Shown: positions 6,840 through 13,473 of the stretch, in pieces
How the letters are laid out: every line of letters starts with the position of its first letter
Position numbering within the stretch: the stretch's first letter is position 1
Origin: a virus
IMG/VR virus record: IMGVR_UViG_3300050123_000043
Location: 1-64,000 of that record
DNA length: 64,000 bases
Direction: 5' to 3' (one strand)
The notes under the pieces: model-generated
Databases searched by the model: none
What the model saw: the letters and a program-made list of their open reading frames with translations, nothing else
What the model was told of the DNA's origin: nothing
Program-made: the position numbers and the translations under genes

Positions 6840-7369
6840 ATTTAAAGATCTTTAATTTTTCACGCCCTTTTAAACTTCGGAATAACATAATATTCGTACT
6901 AGGTCAGCGATTAGTTAACGCTTACTACTTTCCTGCAACCTGTAAAAACTCTATGTCGTTTTCACTATCTAATTGCCCGGATTTTATTCGCGTTCAAACA
7001 TTACCCGAATGCATCCTATGCATTCATAAGGGGTGAAAGGGAAATAAAATCTTTGGTTCGTCCCTTCCTTCGCTCCGCTACCGATAAACCAGCCTATTCG
7101 GTGGAATTATTTTCAGGTAACTCAATACGGGTAAAAATGACCCGCTCGCATACGCTTACTTTCAGTTTCAGCATTTCAACCGTTCCGTTTCGTTCTAAAA
7201 ATCCAGCTTGCACCCTGGTAACTACTTAACCATATACTCAATTACTGACTTAACAAGGTCAGATGAGAACATGGCCGGAATAATGATAAGAATTTAGCGA
7301 ACACACGATTCCCAGGATGGGAAGTGGGCATGTATACCCTCAACTCATTCGCATATACAATATTACAAC

Positions 7370-8254
7370 TATGCGCTGAAACGTACAAGAGTAAAAGTAC
7401 TCATTCTTAAATAATAACCAATATATAGTTATCCACAATATTTGGAAGTCTCAATATTATTTCGTATGCGCTAAAACGTACTATGCGAATATCTTTGTAT
7501 ATGTGACAGGATATTTGATTGATCCTATTAGCCCCCTTTGGGGGTTGGGGGCTGTAGACAACCAGAAGGAATAAATAATGAATTCCCCCTCCCCGCTTCA
7601 ATCCATTACCGACAACCTGTCATAATCTTATGCGCTAAAATGTATATGCGCTATAACGTACATAGTATGGAATGGTTCTTATTATGGGGGTTTGGGCCTT
7701 TTAATAGACAATATTCTCTAATAAGGACCGCATTCCCAGGACGGTCCTATCCTCCCAAAACAAACCACCACCCCCATCCCCAGACTCATTCCGGTATGTA
7801 CACTTTAACGCATATACATTATAAATCATATTGGTTATGTCAACTACTATGTATTACCATGTATGTTTTAGCGCATATTCCCAATCCCCCCCTTATTTTT
7901 AAAATTGGACAGAATCTAGGATTGGGAATTGAAAACAGAATTGGGAACGATGCCGGGGGTGGGAGGGCAGTCCCAAAGTTGGACGGCAGCCAAGTTGATG
8001 GTGGGTCTATCTGAGGACCCCCACACCCTATTTCCGTTTCAAATCGGTTCAAATCACGAAACTTTAACATTTCATTGGGGATTATATTGATTTAAAAAGC
8101 GTATCTTTGCCACCGGCCTTCCGTACTAAGGCCCTAACAGGCCGCACAAGGACGGTAAGATGGGGGATACTATATAAAAGACCCCCCCCCCTCCATATTG
8201 GACACTTTGTCCAATAACAATGTACGCTCTAGCGCATATGCGTTAAAACGTACT
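7370..8254. repeat. Iteron array: eight 18-bp copies of TATGCGCTAAAACGTACA
   Basis: Plus-strand copies lie at 7370-7387, 7465-7482, 7629-7646, 7645-7662 and 8237-8254. Minus-strand copies lie at 7797-7814, 7860-7877 and 8221-8238. Most differ from the consensus at 0-3 positions. Copies 3 and 4 are head-to-tail with a 16-bp step; the last two meet head-to-head, sharing TA. The unit is itself an imperfect palindrome (TRTGCG ... CGTACA). No copies were noticed elsewhere in the window. Arrays like this bind a dedicated replication initiator or repressor. Confidence 0.8.
8102..8109 (+). promoter_or_regulatory. Possible promoter -7 element TATCTTTG
   Basis: TATCTTTG matches TAnnTTTG exactly, but the nearest upstream TTGG (8075-8078) is 23 bases away, more than the 19-20 seen at other promoters here. 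A transcript from it would begin with a GC-rich, self-complementary stretch (GGCCTT...AAGGCC near 8115-8135) and read toward the cupin gene. Confidence 0.35.
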
Positions 8255-8270
8255 TGGACATCGTGTCCAA
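8196..8270. promoter_or_regulatory. Two TTGGACA-N3-TGTCCAA operators flanking a head-to-head iteron pair
   Basis: TATTGGACA-CTT-TGTCCAATA (8196-8216) and TTGGACA-TCG-TGTCCAA (8254-8270) are near-identical palindromes with a 3-base centre. They bracket the head-to-head iterons at 8221-8254. A half-site (TTGGACA) also occurs at 7905-7911. The symmetry suggests a nucleoprotein switch upstream of the first rightward gene. Confidence 0.7.
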
Positions 8271-8339
8271 CATAATGTCCGAGTTATGCTTTGTAGCTGG
8301 ATAAGGACTTTAAAGACAACCGGGAGGGGGAAAATTAAA

Positions 8340-8371
8340 TTTGGATATTAAAAAAACTCTTGTTACCTTTA
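8340..8371 (+). promoter_or_regulatory. Promoter of the cupin-like gene
   Basis: TTTGG (8340-8344) is followed, at the spacing typical of this genome, by TACCTTTA (8364-8371), one base from TAnnTTTG. The first rightward gene starts 20 bases downstream at 8391. Confidence 0.6.
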
Positions 8372-8390
8372 TTCCTAAAATCATAACAGT

Positions 8391-8879
8391 ATGAAAGGAT
8401 TGGGAAGATTATGGAAAATGAAAAAGGATACCTCTTATTCTGAGGAGTCCAAGAACTCCTTTCAGTTCCTTAAAAGACAAAAGATATACCGGGAGACCGG
8501 GGATCTTTACCTGGATAGGTTGATTATAATTCGTTGTTTTCTGGGATCAATTATGTTTCATAAGATCTATCTGACGGACAGCGATTGTATGCATGACCAT
8601 TCCTGGAGCTTCAGAACTATCATTTTAAAGGGAGGATATTTCGAGCAGATTCCCCGGTTCAAAAAAGGTTGTTCATTTTGGCATAATGAACATATTGAAA
8701 AATGGTATAAACCAGGCACAATCCTCTATCGTCCAGCAGGTTGGGTTCATAGATTAAGGATTACAAAGCCAGCTTGGACCTTGGTATTCACCGGTCCCAC
8801 CAAACGGGAGTGGGGATTCTGGACTCCGAAGGGATGGCTCAAGTCAAACAAATATAAAAATGTTGGGAATTGTCAATAA
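8391..8879 (+). CDS. Cupin-like metal-binding protein
   Basis: The 162-residue protein has a jelly-roll layout: CMHDHSWSFRTIILKGGYFEQ supplies HxH and E ligands, and YRPAGWVHRLRI supplies a downstream His, as in cupin motifs 1 and 2. It ends with WTLVFTGPTKREWGFWTPKGW, a signature I associate with a widespread phage and bacterial cupin family of unknown substrate. It is likely a small soluble metalloprotein; dioxygenase or sugar-isomerase activity cannot be inferred. It is the first gene of the rightward unit, with its own promoter. Confidence 0.75.
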   Translation: MKGLGRLWKMKKDTSYSEESKNSFQFLKRQKIYRETGDLYLDRLIIIRCFLGSIMFHKIYLTDSDCMHDHSWSFRTIILKGGYFEQIPRFKKGCSFWHNEHIEKWYKPGTILYRPAGWVHRLRITKPAWTLVFTGPTKREWGFWTPKGWLKSNKYKNVGNCQ

Positions 8880-8883
8880 TTAA

Positions 8884-8997
8884 ATGTATATTCGCATTAT
8901 GCTCAATAAGAACCTTTTAAATTTTACCCTGGTTGTTTTCTCATATGGTGCTATCTTATTGACAGTCTTATACTTAAAAGATAAATCGAAGAAATGA
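8884..8997 (+). CDS. 37-residue membrane peptide
   Basis: The frame MYIRIMLNKNLLNFTLVVFSY... ends in TGA overlapping the next ATG (ATGA at 8994-8997). It has one hydrophobic helix (LLNFTLVVFSYGAILLTVLYL) and a basic tail KDKSKK. An internal start at 8899 is possible. The overlap supports coupled translation. Confidence 0.55.
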   Translation: MYIRIMLNKNLLNFTLVVFSYGAILLTVLYLKDKSKK

Positions 8998-9197
8998 AAA
9001 AAATCCTGATTGATTTCACAACTGTTTTAAAAAAGAAAGATAGATTTACAGATCATGCCGGGGTTGAACATAAGATAAAAGAAGTAACGTATGCCCCCTC
9101 CAACGGGACGGTATATATAGAGACGACAGAAGGGAAGATGATTAACCTTACTAAAGCGTTGATTAACAAAGATATATTATGTCTACTCAAGAAATGA
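8994..9197 (+). CDS. Hypothetical protein, 67 residues
   Basis: A small basic beta-rich protein (ILIDFTTVLKKKDRFTDHAGVEHKIKEVTYAPSNGTVYIETTEGKMINL). No family recognised. Translationally coupled by ATGA overlaps on both sides. Confidence 0.65.
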   Translation: MKKILIDFTTVLKKKDRFTDHAGVEHKIKEVTYAPSNGTVYIETTEGKMINLTKALINKDILCLLKK

Positions 9198-9334
9198 TTC
9201 GTTGGATACCTTTAGAAGAATATAAAATAATGCAACAATCTGAAGAGGAATGGAAAAAGATAAATTATAGAATATTCATGAGTACTTTTTGGGGTATGGA
9301 AATACCTAAACCATTAATAAATAAAGAGTTATGA
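9194..9334 (+). CDS. Hypothetical protein, 46 residues
   Basis: The ATG at 9194 overlaps the previous stop (ATGA); an alternative ATG lies at 9179. The product reads MIRWIPLEEYKIMQQSEEEW..., helical and charged, ending in PLINKEL. Its TGA overlaps the next start at 9331. Unknown function. Confidence 0.55.
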   Translation: MIRWIPLEEYKIMQQSEEEWKKINYRIFMSTFWGMEIPKPLINKEL

Positions 9335-9453
9335 TTAACACCCTTCTTTGTTTTTTAGGTATTCATAGATGGCATTCCGTTAGAAATGGACCTAAAATCC
9401 CTTTTTCAAGATGTAGATATATTTTTTGTACTCGTTGCGGAAAACAAAAATAA
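9331..9453 (+). CDS. Small Cys-containing phage protein (DUF1660-like)
   Basis: This 40-residue product reads MINTLLCFLGIHRWHSV...CRYIFCTRCGKQK. The pattern LC.LG.HRW followed by a C-terminal CxxCG resembles small zinc-binding phage proteins of the DUF1660 type. Start overlaps the upstream TGA, as with its neighbours. Role unknown. Confidence 0.65.
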   Translation: MINTLLCFLGIHRWHSVRNGPKIPFSRCRYIFCTRCGKQK

Positions 9454-9474
9454 CACACTGATAAATAAAGACTT

Positions 9475-9738
9475 ATGAACTTTGCAAAACTCTTCTCTAT
9501 TGATGACGATACCCAGGTGCTTGTTAGGCTCGAAGATGGGTTTGATGAAACCACCGGAGAAGAAATTACAAACGTTACTCAAACAACTGAGTACAACGGA
9601 GTTACAATGGAATGTTCTAAAGGATTCCTGGAAGTAAAAGACGCTGAAGAATATTTTAAAAAGTTCTCCCTGGCTCTTGCCATTACTTTTCATGAGGATG
9701 CCCGGAAGGTTATTTTCGATATGGTGGAGGAAGGCTGA
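9475..9738 (+). CDS. Hypothetical protein, 87 residues
   Basis: Acidic protein (MNFAKLFSIDDDTQVLVRLEDGFDETTGEEITNVTQTTEYNGVTMECSKGF...) with alternating strands and a C-terminal helix. Not recognised; last gene before a new promoter. Confidence 0.65.
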   Translation: MNFAKLFSIDDDTQVLVRLEDGFDETTGEEITNVTQTTEYNGVTMECSKGFLEVKDAEEYFKKFSLALAITFHEDARKVIFDMVEEG

Positions 9739-9777
9739 TTTGGAATTGTGAAGGTTTTGTTATAATTTTATAACAAA
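9739..9777 (+). promoter_or_regulatory. Promoter with overlapping TTTGTTATAA inverted repeat
   Basis: TTTGG (9739-9743) and TAATTTTA (9763-9770) have the standard spacing. An inverted repeat TTTGTTATAA-TT-TTATAACAAA (9756-9777) covers the -7 element. It uses the half-sites of the dispersed 22-bp palindrome in the opposite arrangement. The next gene starts at 9789. Confidence 0.55.
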
Positions 9778-9788
9778 CTTTTATACCT

Positions 9789-9980
9789 ATGCCTGAATTA
9801 ACCTATGCCTTTCAAATCCTCACTGCAACTGATCTGATGGTCCTTCAAGATGATATGAATGACTTGGGTATCTGTGGATACACAGCGGTTGGGGGAGTGA
9901 CCTATTCCTTCTTTGATCCAAGCAGCCCTAGTGGATTTACCTACGTCCAGGTTATGAAATTAATAATAAAGAACTTTTAA
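9789..9980 (+). CDS. Hypothetical protein, 63 residues
   Basis: MPELTYAFQILTATDLMVLQDDMNDLGICGYTAVGGVTYSFFDPSSPSGFTYVQVMKLI... looks like a small alpha/beta domain. No family recognised. It has its own promoter with operator-like repeat. Confidence 0.6.
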   Translation: MPELTYAFQILTATDLMVLQDDMNDLGICGYTAVGGVTYSFFDPSSPSGFTYVQVMKLIIKNF

Positions 9981-10015
9981 CTTTTTGTTAACTTTAGATT
10001 ACCTATATTCGCATT

Positions 10016-10234
10016 ATGAATACTGAGAACTTAGACCGACCCATCGGTCCCCAAACACTACCAGGCACCCTTTCACCCAAGGCTGAATGCTTCATTCAAT
10101 TTGATAAGGATAGTCCTATTAAAATCTTTGAGGGGAGAGGAGACGTAAGATTCGATATATATCCAGGAGGAGAAATAAGTTGGGAGGATGGGAAGGGGAA
10201 GACATTTAGAATTTTTTTAAAAAAGAAGACATGA
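10016..10234 (+). CDS. Hypothetical protein, 72 residues
   Basis: Pro/Gly-rich N-terminus (LDRPIGPQTLPGTLSPKAECF) then beta strands (IKIFEGRGDVRFDIYPGGEISWED). Ends in ATGA overlap with the next gene. Not recognised. Confidence 0.6.
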   Translation: MNTENLDRPIGPQTLPGTLSPKAECFIQFDKDSPIKIFEGRGDVRFDIYPGGEISWEDGKGKTFRIFLKKKT

Positions 10235-10707
10235 CAAAAATAAAACCAGACGGCACCGAAACCAAACCCTTCGTTAGCCATCCCCCCGGATCAAATGTAA
10301 CCTTAAATATTCCAAAAGGCCCTAACGGTTCAAATACAACAAATGTTGCAAGTGATCCCTCTAATTTGAAAGCCTTATTAAAACCTGATGTGCTTTTTTC
10401 TGATGAAGCTGGACAATTTGCAATAAATAAAAAAACTCTTAACACTGTTTTTAAAGATCCAGGTGAAATATTTAGAGCAAAATTTAAAAAAGAAAACTTG
10501 TATATCCTTAAAAGATTGGGTTTTGAAGAAAGAGAGAACTCCAGGTGGTATCATCCTGTTCTTGGAGAAGACTGGCAACACAACTGGCTTTGGTTTAATA
10601 TTGAAACTACAGATCCTGAATCTATAACTGCAATGCTTTATAAGACAGGGTTTGTTACGGGACAAGGATATATTCGCAGAGGTATTAAAAAATTACTTGA
10701 TCTTTAA
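10231..10707 (+). CDS. Hypothetical protein, 158 residues
   Basis: A low-complexity N-terminal third (TKIKPDGTETKPFVSHPPGSN...) precedes a compact C-terminal domain (LKRLGFEERENSRWYHPVLGEDWQHNWLWFNIETTDPESITAMLYKTGFVTGQG). The aromatic-rich C-terminal part looks like a small globular interaction domain; no family recognised. Coupled to its upstream neighbour. Confidence 0.6.
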   Translation: MTKIKPDGTETKPFVSHPPGSNVTLNIPKGPNGSNTTNVASDPSNLKALLKPDVLFSDEAGQFAINKKTLNTVFKDPGEIFRAKFKKENLYILKRLGFEERENSRWYHPVLGEDWQHNWLWFNIETTDPESITAMLYKTGFVTGQGYIRRGIKKLLDL

Positions 10708-10720
10708 AAACAACAATTAT

Positions 10721-11047
10721 ATGTATAATTTTTTAAAAGCAACACTTGATAGTGTTAACCAGTTGAGTCCCAAACCAGAAGAGTATTTTATAACTACTAT
10801 AAAAGGAACCGAACACCTTCCATTGGCTGTTGTAAATTCAGAAGGTAAACAAGGGGTTCAATTTAATCTTTATAATGAAAATGGAATCTATATAGGATTT
10901 AAAACATTCTTTTTTAGTACTTTAATTAGCATAGAACATTATAAATCATTTCCTGTTAAACCCGAATCTTTTTTAGCTAAGGACACTCCAACAACCCTGG
11001 AACAACTCGTTAAAGGATGCGTAGATAGAAAATCTAACGGATTATAA
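10721..11047 (+). CDS. Hypothetical protein, 108 residues
   Basis: Start set at ATG 10721 (MYNFLKATLDSVNQLSPKPEE); the longer frame would need a TTG inside the upstream gene. Alternating strands (YFITTIKGTEHLPLAVVNSEGKQGVQFNLYNENGIYIGFKTFFF). Not recognised. Confidence 0.6.
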   Translation: MYNFLKATLDSVNQLSPKPEEYFITTIKGTEHLPLAVVNSEGKQGVQFNLYNENGIYIGFKTFFFSTLISIEHYKSFPVKPESFLAKDTPTTLEQLVKGCVDRKSNGL

Positions 11048-11056
11048 ATCAATTAT

Positions 11057-11272
11057 ATGGCAGCTAAAAAAGAAACTAGAAAATCATTTTGTATTACGGC
11101 TAAAATTAGTATCACCACATGTATTGAAGTTTATGCTAATACTTTTACTGAAGCTGTAGATTTATCAAGAGGTTTAAGCATAGAGAATTTTGTTGAAGTC
11201 ATTGGAGATCAGATTGATAGTGACTTCGGTATAGAAGGTATTTCTGCTTTTCCTAACACAGCAACTCTTTAA
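11057..11272 (+). CDS. Hypothetical protein, 71 residues
   Basis: Basic N-terminus, then ITAKISITTCIEVYANTFTEAVDLSRGLSIENFVEVIGDQIDSDFGIEGISAF, a beta-alpha pattern seen in small phage proteins of unknown role. Confidence 0.6.
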   Translation: MAAKKETRKSFCITAKISITTCIEVYANTFTEAVDLSRGLSIENFVEVIGDQIDSDFGIEGISAFPNTATL

Positions 11273-11274
11273 TT

Positions 11275-11391
11275 ATGTACGAAGATTTATTAAAGGACCC
11301 TCCCGACACTGAGGAGGACATTCCAGACATTCTTCAACCCCCAGGCCCCGGAGTTCCGGTAGCCGGTCTGTGCTTTGCTGAAAGATTATAA
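11275..11391 (+). CDS. 38-residue acidic, proline-rich peptide
   Basis: MYEDLLKDPPDTEEDIPDILQPPGPGVPVAG... starts 2 bases after the previous stop. Its stop codon (11389-11391) lies inside the first copy of the dispersed palindrome. Unknown; the tight spacing is the main support. Confidence 0.5.
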   Translation: MYEDLLKDPPDTEEDIPDILQPPGPGVPVAGLCFAERL

Positions 11392-11459
11392 CAAAACTCA
11401 GTGATAATTATCATTGGATTTTGTGATAAAAATAAAATTATAACAAAATTTTGTTATAA
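11386..11459. promoter_or_regulatory. Three copies of the 22-bp palindromic operator
   Basis: Copies lie at 11386-11407, 11408-11429 (directly abutting) and 11438-11459. The third is perfect: TTATAACAAAA followed by its reverse complement TTTTGTTATAA. They sit immediately upstream of the TTTGG/TAGGTTTG promoter at 11462-11493, as expected for activator or repressor binding. Confidence 0.75.
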
Positions 11460-11461
11460 AA

Positions 11462-11493
11462 TTTGGTAGATTAAAAAATTCTTCTTAGGTTTG
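11462..11493 (+). promoter_or_regulatory. Promoter TTTGG-N19-TAGGTTTG
   Basis: TTTGG (11462-11466) and TAGGTTTG (11486-11493) match the consensus exactly. The start site is expected around 11499, and the membrane micro-ORF begins at 11512. Confidence 0.75.
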
Positions 11494-11511
11494 TAGTCTA
11501 AATGATTTTTT

Positions 11512-11637
11512 ATGGTAGTAGGTATAATAATTGGTTTCGTTGCTGGCTTTGTATTGGCATTTGGAATCTTTCATAATAACAAAGCTAAAGCTGATGCGCT
11601 TGTTACAACCGTAGAAGCTGAAGCAAAAAAAGTTTAA
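11512..11637 (+). CDS. 41-residue single-pass membrane peptide
   Basis: MVVGIIIGFVAGFVLAFGIFHNNKAKADALVTTVEAEAKKV has a glycine-rich membrane helix followed by a short charged helix. It lies alone between a strong promoter and a terminator, so it is probably expressed. The composition resembles small phage holin- or exclusion-type peptides, but nothing proves either. Confidence 0.65.
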   Translation: MVVGIIIGFVAGFVLAFGIFHNNKAKADALVTTVEAEAKKV

Positions 11638-11668
11638 TCAAATGGGTGGAGACGCTTAAAATATTACA

Positions 11669-11764
11669 ATGCAACAATTTACAATGATAGTGGATAATAG
11701 AATTAATGCCGGAGGCAACGAGAAATCTGCCCCAGGGAATCTATTATTTGACACTAGAGGATAA
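11669..11764 (+). CDS. 31-residue peptide
   Basis: MQQFTMIVDNRINAGGNEKSAPGNLLFDTRG follows the membrane micro-ORF in the same short transcription unit, just before the terminator. Could be a genuine micro-protein or chance. Confidence 0.35.
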   Translation: MQQFTMIVDNRINAGGNEKSAPGNLLFDTRG

Positions 11765-11785
11765 AAGTACATCAAATAATTTGAA

Positions 11786-11816
11786 ACCCTGGGGCCAGAA
11801 AGCTCCGGGGTTTTTT
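11786..11816 (+). terminator. Rho-independent terminator
   Basis: ACCCTGGGGC (11786-11795) pairs with GCTCCGGGGT (11802-11811) around CAGAAA and is followed by TTTTTT. It closes the short promoter and micro-ORF unit immediately before the first tRNA. Confidence 0.8.
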
Positions 11817-11824
11817 GTTTTATA

Positions 11825-11899
11825 TACCCTTGTAGCAAACTGGCCGTAGGCAAGAGACTTTTAATCTCTGGGGTTTGGTTCGATTCCAAACGGGGGTAC
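11825..11899 (+). tRNA. tRNA-Lys (TTT)
   Basis: Acceptor TACCCTT/GGGGGTA with G-U pairs, anticodon stem AGAGA/TCTCT with loop CTTTTAA, T-loop TTCGATT. First tRNA of the array, 8 bases after the terminator U-run. CCA is not encoded. Confidence 0.85.
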
Positions 11900-11925
11900 T
11901 TTTTCAGTTTATAAGCTTAAAATCC

Positions 11926-11996
11926 TCCTCTGAAGCATTAAAGTGATGCTCCAGACTCTTAATCTGGAGAACTTGGATCGGTACCAGGCAGGGGAA
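11926..11996 (+). tRNA. tRNA-Lys (CTT)
   Basis: Acceptor TCCTCTG/CAGGGGA, D-stem GCAT/ATGC, anticodon stem CCAGA/TCTGG with loop CTCTTAA, T-stem CTTGG/CCAGG with atypical loop ATCGGTA. Confidence 0.85.
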
Positions 11997-12009
11997 CAAA
12001 TGATAAAGA

Positions 12010-12038
12010 TGCGGAGATTAAACCGGTTATTCTCCGCA
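12010..12038 (+). other. Inter-tRNA hairpin
   Basis: TGCGGAGA and TCTCCGCA form a perfect 8-bp stem between tRNA-Lys(CTT) and tRNA-Val. No U-run follows, so it is a candidate processing or protective element. Confidence 0.7.
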
Positions 12039-12041
12039 AAC

Positions 12042-12113
12042 ACATCCTTAGCTCATCGGTAGAGTGGGGCTTTTACACGGCTTAGGTAGAGGGTTCAATT
12101 CCTTCAGGATGTA
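12042..12113 (+). tRNA. tRNA-Val (TAC)
   Basis: Acceptor ACATCCT/AGGATGT, D-stem GCTC/GAGT, anticodon stem GGGCT/GGCTT (G-U rich) with loop TTTACAC, T-stem GAGGG/CCTTC with loop TTCAATT. Confidence 0.8.
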
Positions 12114-12126
12114 CATAATGACCGTC

Positions 12127-12160
12127 ATAACGAACATTTTTAGGCGACAATGTTCGTTAT
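12127..12160 (+). other. Inter-tRNA hairpin
   Basis: ATAACGAACATT and AATGTTCGTTAT form a perfect 12-bp stem with a 10-base loop between tRNA-Val and tRNA-Arg. It lacks a terminator U-run. Confidence 0.8.
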
Positions 12161-12169
12161 AACAAACAT

Positions 12170-12240
12170 TTTCTCTTCGTTTAATGGAAGGACGACTCGC
12201 TTCTAACGAGTAGGCGGGGTTTCGACTACCTCAGAGAAAA
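12170..12240 (+). tRNA. tRNA-Arg (TCT)
   Basis: Acceptor TTTCTCT/AGAGAAA, anticodon stem ACTCG/CGAGT with loop CTTCTAA, T-stem GGGGT/ACCTC with loop TTCGACT. Confidence 0.85.
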
Positions 12241-12245
12241 CTTAA

Positions 12246-12316
12246 GGCTTGTTAGCTCAACGGCAGAGCGTCCGGTTGTTAACCGGTTGATAATTGTTCG
12301 ATTCAATTACTGGCCT
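12246..12316 (+). tRNA. tRNA-Asn (GTT)
   Basis: Acceptor GGCTTGT/ACTGGCC (one mismatch), D-stem GCTC/GAGC, anticodon stem TCCGG/CCGGT with loop TTGTTAA, T-stem AATTG/CAATT with loop TTCGATT. Confidence 0.85.
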
Positions 12317-12326
12317 CAAAAATTTA

Positions 12327-12358
12327 TTTGGATTTGACACATATTTATCCTATTTTTG
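12327..12358 (+). promoter_or_regulatory. Promoter of the PD-(D/E)XK nuclease gene
   Basis: TTTGG (12327-12331) and TATTTTTG (12351-12358) have the standard spacing. The ATG at 12365 lies only 6 bases after the -7 element, so the mRNA is predicted to be leaderless. Confidence 0.75.
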
Positions 12359-12364
12359 TGTCAA

Positions 12365-13171
12365 ATGAAACTAAAATTCACAGAAGAAGGGCATTCGTAT
12401 GAGTCAATTCCAGCCGTTTCCTGGACTTCTGTGACTAAACTAGTAGAAAGCTACTGCAATCCTTTTGACGAGAAGGATCAAGCTCTGAGGAGTTCACAGA
12501 ATACGAAATCAAAGTGGTTTGGAATGGACCCAGTGGAGATTATCAAACTCTGGAAGGCTGAAAACCTTCGTTCCACTGATGCCGGAACCTGGGTCCACAA
12601 CAAATGGGAAAAAAATGTTAGCTCTTTAAAGCACAAAGAGTGGGAAGGGAAGAAATTAAAAGTTTTTCCTGGAAAATGGGAAGGAGAAACTAAAATTGCA
12701 CCAGCCCAGGAACTTGAAGAAGGGGTTTACTCTGAACATATTATATATAATGAAAATCTTCAGGTGTGTGGACAGGCTGATATTGTTAATGTTAGGGATG
12801 GTTTTGTAGATATTATTGATTATAAGACTAGTAAGGAGATTGAGGACCACTCTTATGGATTCAAGTATGGAAATGCGAGTATGATGTTGGAACCGGTGAA
12901 CCATTTAGAGGATTGCAACCTTTCTCATTATGTTCTTCAGCTTGGTATCTATATGAGGCTCATCCTGTTAAAGAATCCGGCTCTGAAACCTGGTAAACTG
13001 ATCCTCATTCATGTAAAAATGGATATTAATGAGCTTGATCAATATGGATTTCCTATCCTAAAAAGGACAAAAGAAAACGGATATAAAATTAAAAGAACAA
13101 AAAATTATAATATAAAATACATTGAGAATGAAGTTCGTAGTGTATTAAAAGATCATTATTTAAAATTGTAG
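12365..13171 (+). CDS. PD-(D/E)XK (RecB/Cas4-like) nuclease
   Basis: The ATG at 12365 is preferred over a TTG at 12356 that lies inside the -7 element. The 268-residue protein carries the core in the middle: EHIIYNENLQVCGQADIV, then VDIIDYKTSKEI, giving the GxxD...D-x-DYKTSK catalytic signature of RecB-family exonucleases. Upstream WVHNKWEKN supplies a conserved His. The family degrades DNA ends in phage recombination or host-DNA breakdown; which applies cannot be told. The gene is wedged between tRNAs, and its TAG stop lies inside the 5' end of the next tRNA-like gene. Confidence 0.85.
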   Translation: MKLKFTEEGHSYESIPAVSWTSVTKLVESYCNPFDEKDQALRSSQNTKSKWFGMDPVEIIKLWKAENLRSTDAGTWVHNKWEKNVSSLKHKEWEGKKLKVFPGKWEGETKIAPAQELEEGVYSEHIIYNENLQVCGQADIVNVRDGFVDIIDYKTSKEIEDHSYGFKYGNASMMLEPVNHLEDCNLSHYVLQLGIYMRLILLKNPALKPGKLILIHVKMDINELDQYGFPILKRTKENGYKIKRTKNYNIKYIENEVRSVLKDHYLKL

Positions 13172-13316
13172 GGTGGCGAAATTGGTAGACGCAACCGCTT
13201 GTCTCGCGGTCGTGGATAAGGAAATAGATAGTAGATAGACGGTTGACCAGCAATGAATTAACTTCTTTTGTCTACTGTTGAATCCCCACTTAATGGTTCG
13301 ACTCCATTTTCTACAG
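13167..13316 (+). tRNA. Unusual class II tRNA, anticodon GTC, 81-nt variable region
   Basis: Acceptor TGTAGGG/TTCTACA with G73, a Leu/Ser-type D-arm (GCG...AATTGGTAGA...CGC), anticodon stem ACCGC/GCGGT with loop TTGTCTC, and T-stem AATGG/CCATT with loop TTCGACT are all present. Between anticodon and T arms lie 81 bases (13211-13291), closed by GTGG/CCAC with an inner stem AGTAGAT/GTCTACT. A normal class II variable arm is 11-20 bases. The GTC anticodon would read Asp codons, but the body and G73 look like a seryl or leucyl tRNA. Confidence 0.65.
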
Positions 13317-13322
13317 CTATAT

Positions 13323-13396
13323 TGCGGGATAGAGAAGTGGTCTATCTCAAGGGTCTCATAAGCCCTACATCGTCAGTTCGAATCTGGCTCCCGCAA
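13323..13396 (+). tRNA. tRNA-Met (CAT)
   Basis: Acceptor TGCGGGA/TCCCGCA, anticodon stem AGGGT/GCCCT with loop CTCATAA, T-loop TTCGAAT. The paired 1-72 position and lack of three GC pairs next to the loop favour elongator Met or Ile-CAU (lysidine) over initiator. Confidence 0.85.
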
Positions 13397-13400
13397 CTTT

Positions 13401-13473
13401 TGCGCCATACGCATTCCGGTAGTGTGCCTGGCTTCCAACCAGGATGAGTCGGTTCGATTCCGACATGACGCAC
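13401..13473 (+). tRNA. tRNA-Gly (TCC)
   Basis: Acceptor TGCGCCA/TGACGCA (one mismatch), anticodon stem CCTGG/CCAGG with loop CTTCCAA, T-stem GTCGG/CCGAC with loop TTCGATT. Its discriminator base directly abuts the permuted tRNA-like gene. Confidence 0.85.

Larger units (their letters stand above)
6840..8390. other. 1.5-kb non-coding control region (candidate origin / divergent switch)
   Basis: No convincing gene lies here; the frames at 7407-7601, 7538-8014 and 7840-8070 are short, proline- and cysteine-biased and run across repeats. The region separates leftward from rightward genes. It holds an inverted repeat GAATGCAT-CCT-ATGCATTC (7013-7031), a hairpin CGGGT/ACCCG (about 7126-7143), G- and C-runs (7530-7556 and a C tract near 8181), eight 18-bp iterons and two TTGGACA palindromes. 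Both replication initiation and divergent transcription control fit this layout. Confidence 0.6.

Noticed and set aside
7538-8070. Overlapping plus and minus ORFs in the control region (158 and 76 codons)
   Set aside because: Composition is Pro/His/Cys-rich and dictated by repeats and G/C runs; no start context, and iterons lie inside the frames.
8102-8200. Small structured ncRNA starting after TATCTTTG
   Set aside because: Self-complementary GGCC motifs and a G-run/C-run pair exist, but promoter spacing is poor and no terminator U-run follows; kept only as a weak promoter.
13167-13316. Group I intron or tmRNA as explanation for the long tRNA
   Set aside because: The 81-base insertion is too short for a group I intron and lies in the variable region. 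No tag-peptide frame or tRNA-Ala-type acceptor typical of tmRNA is seen.
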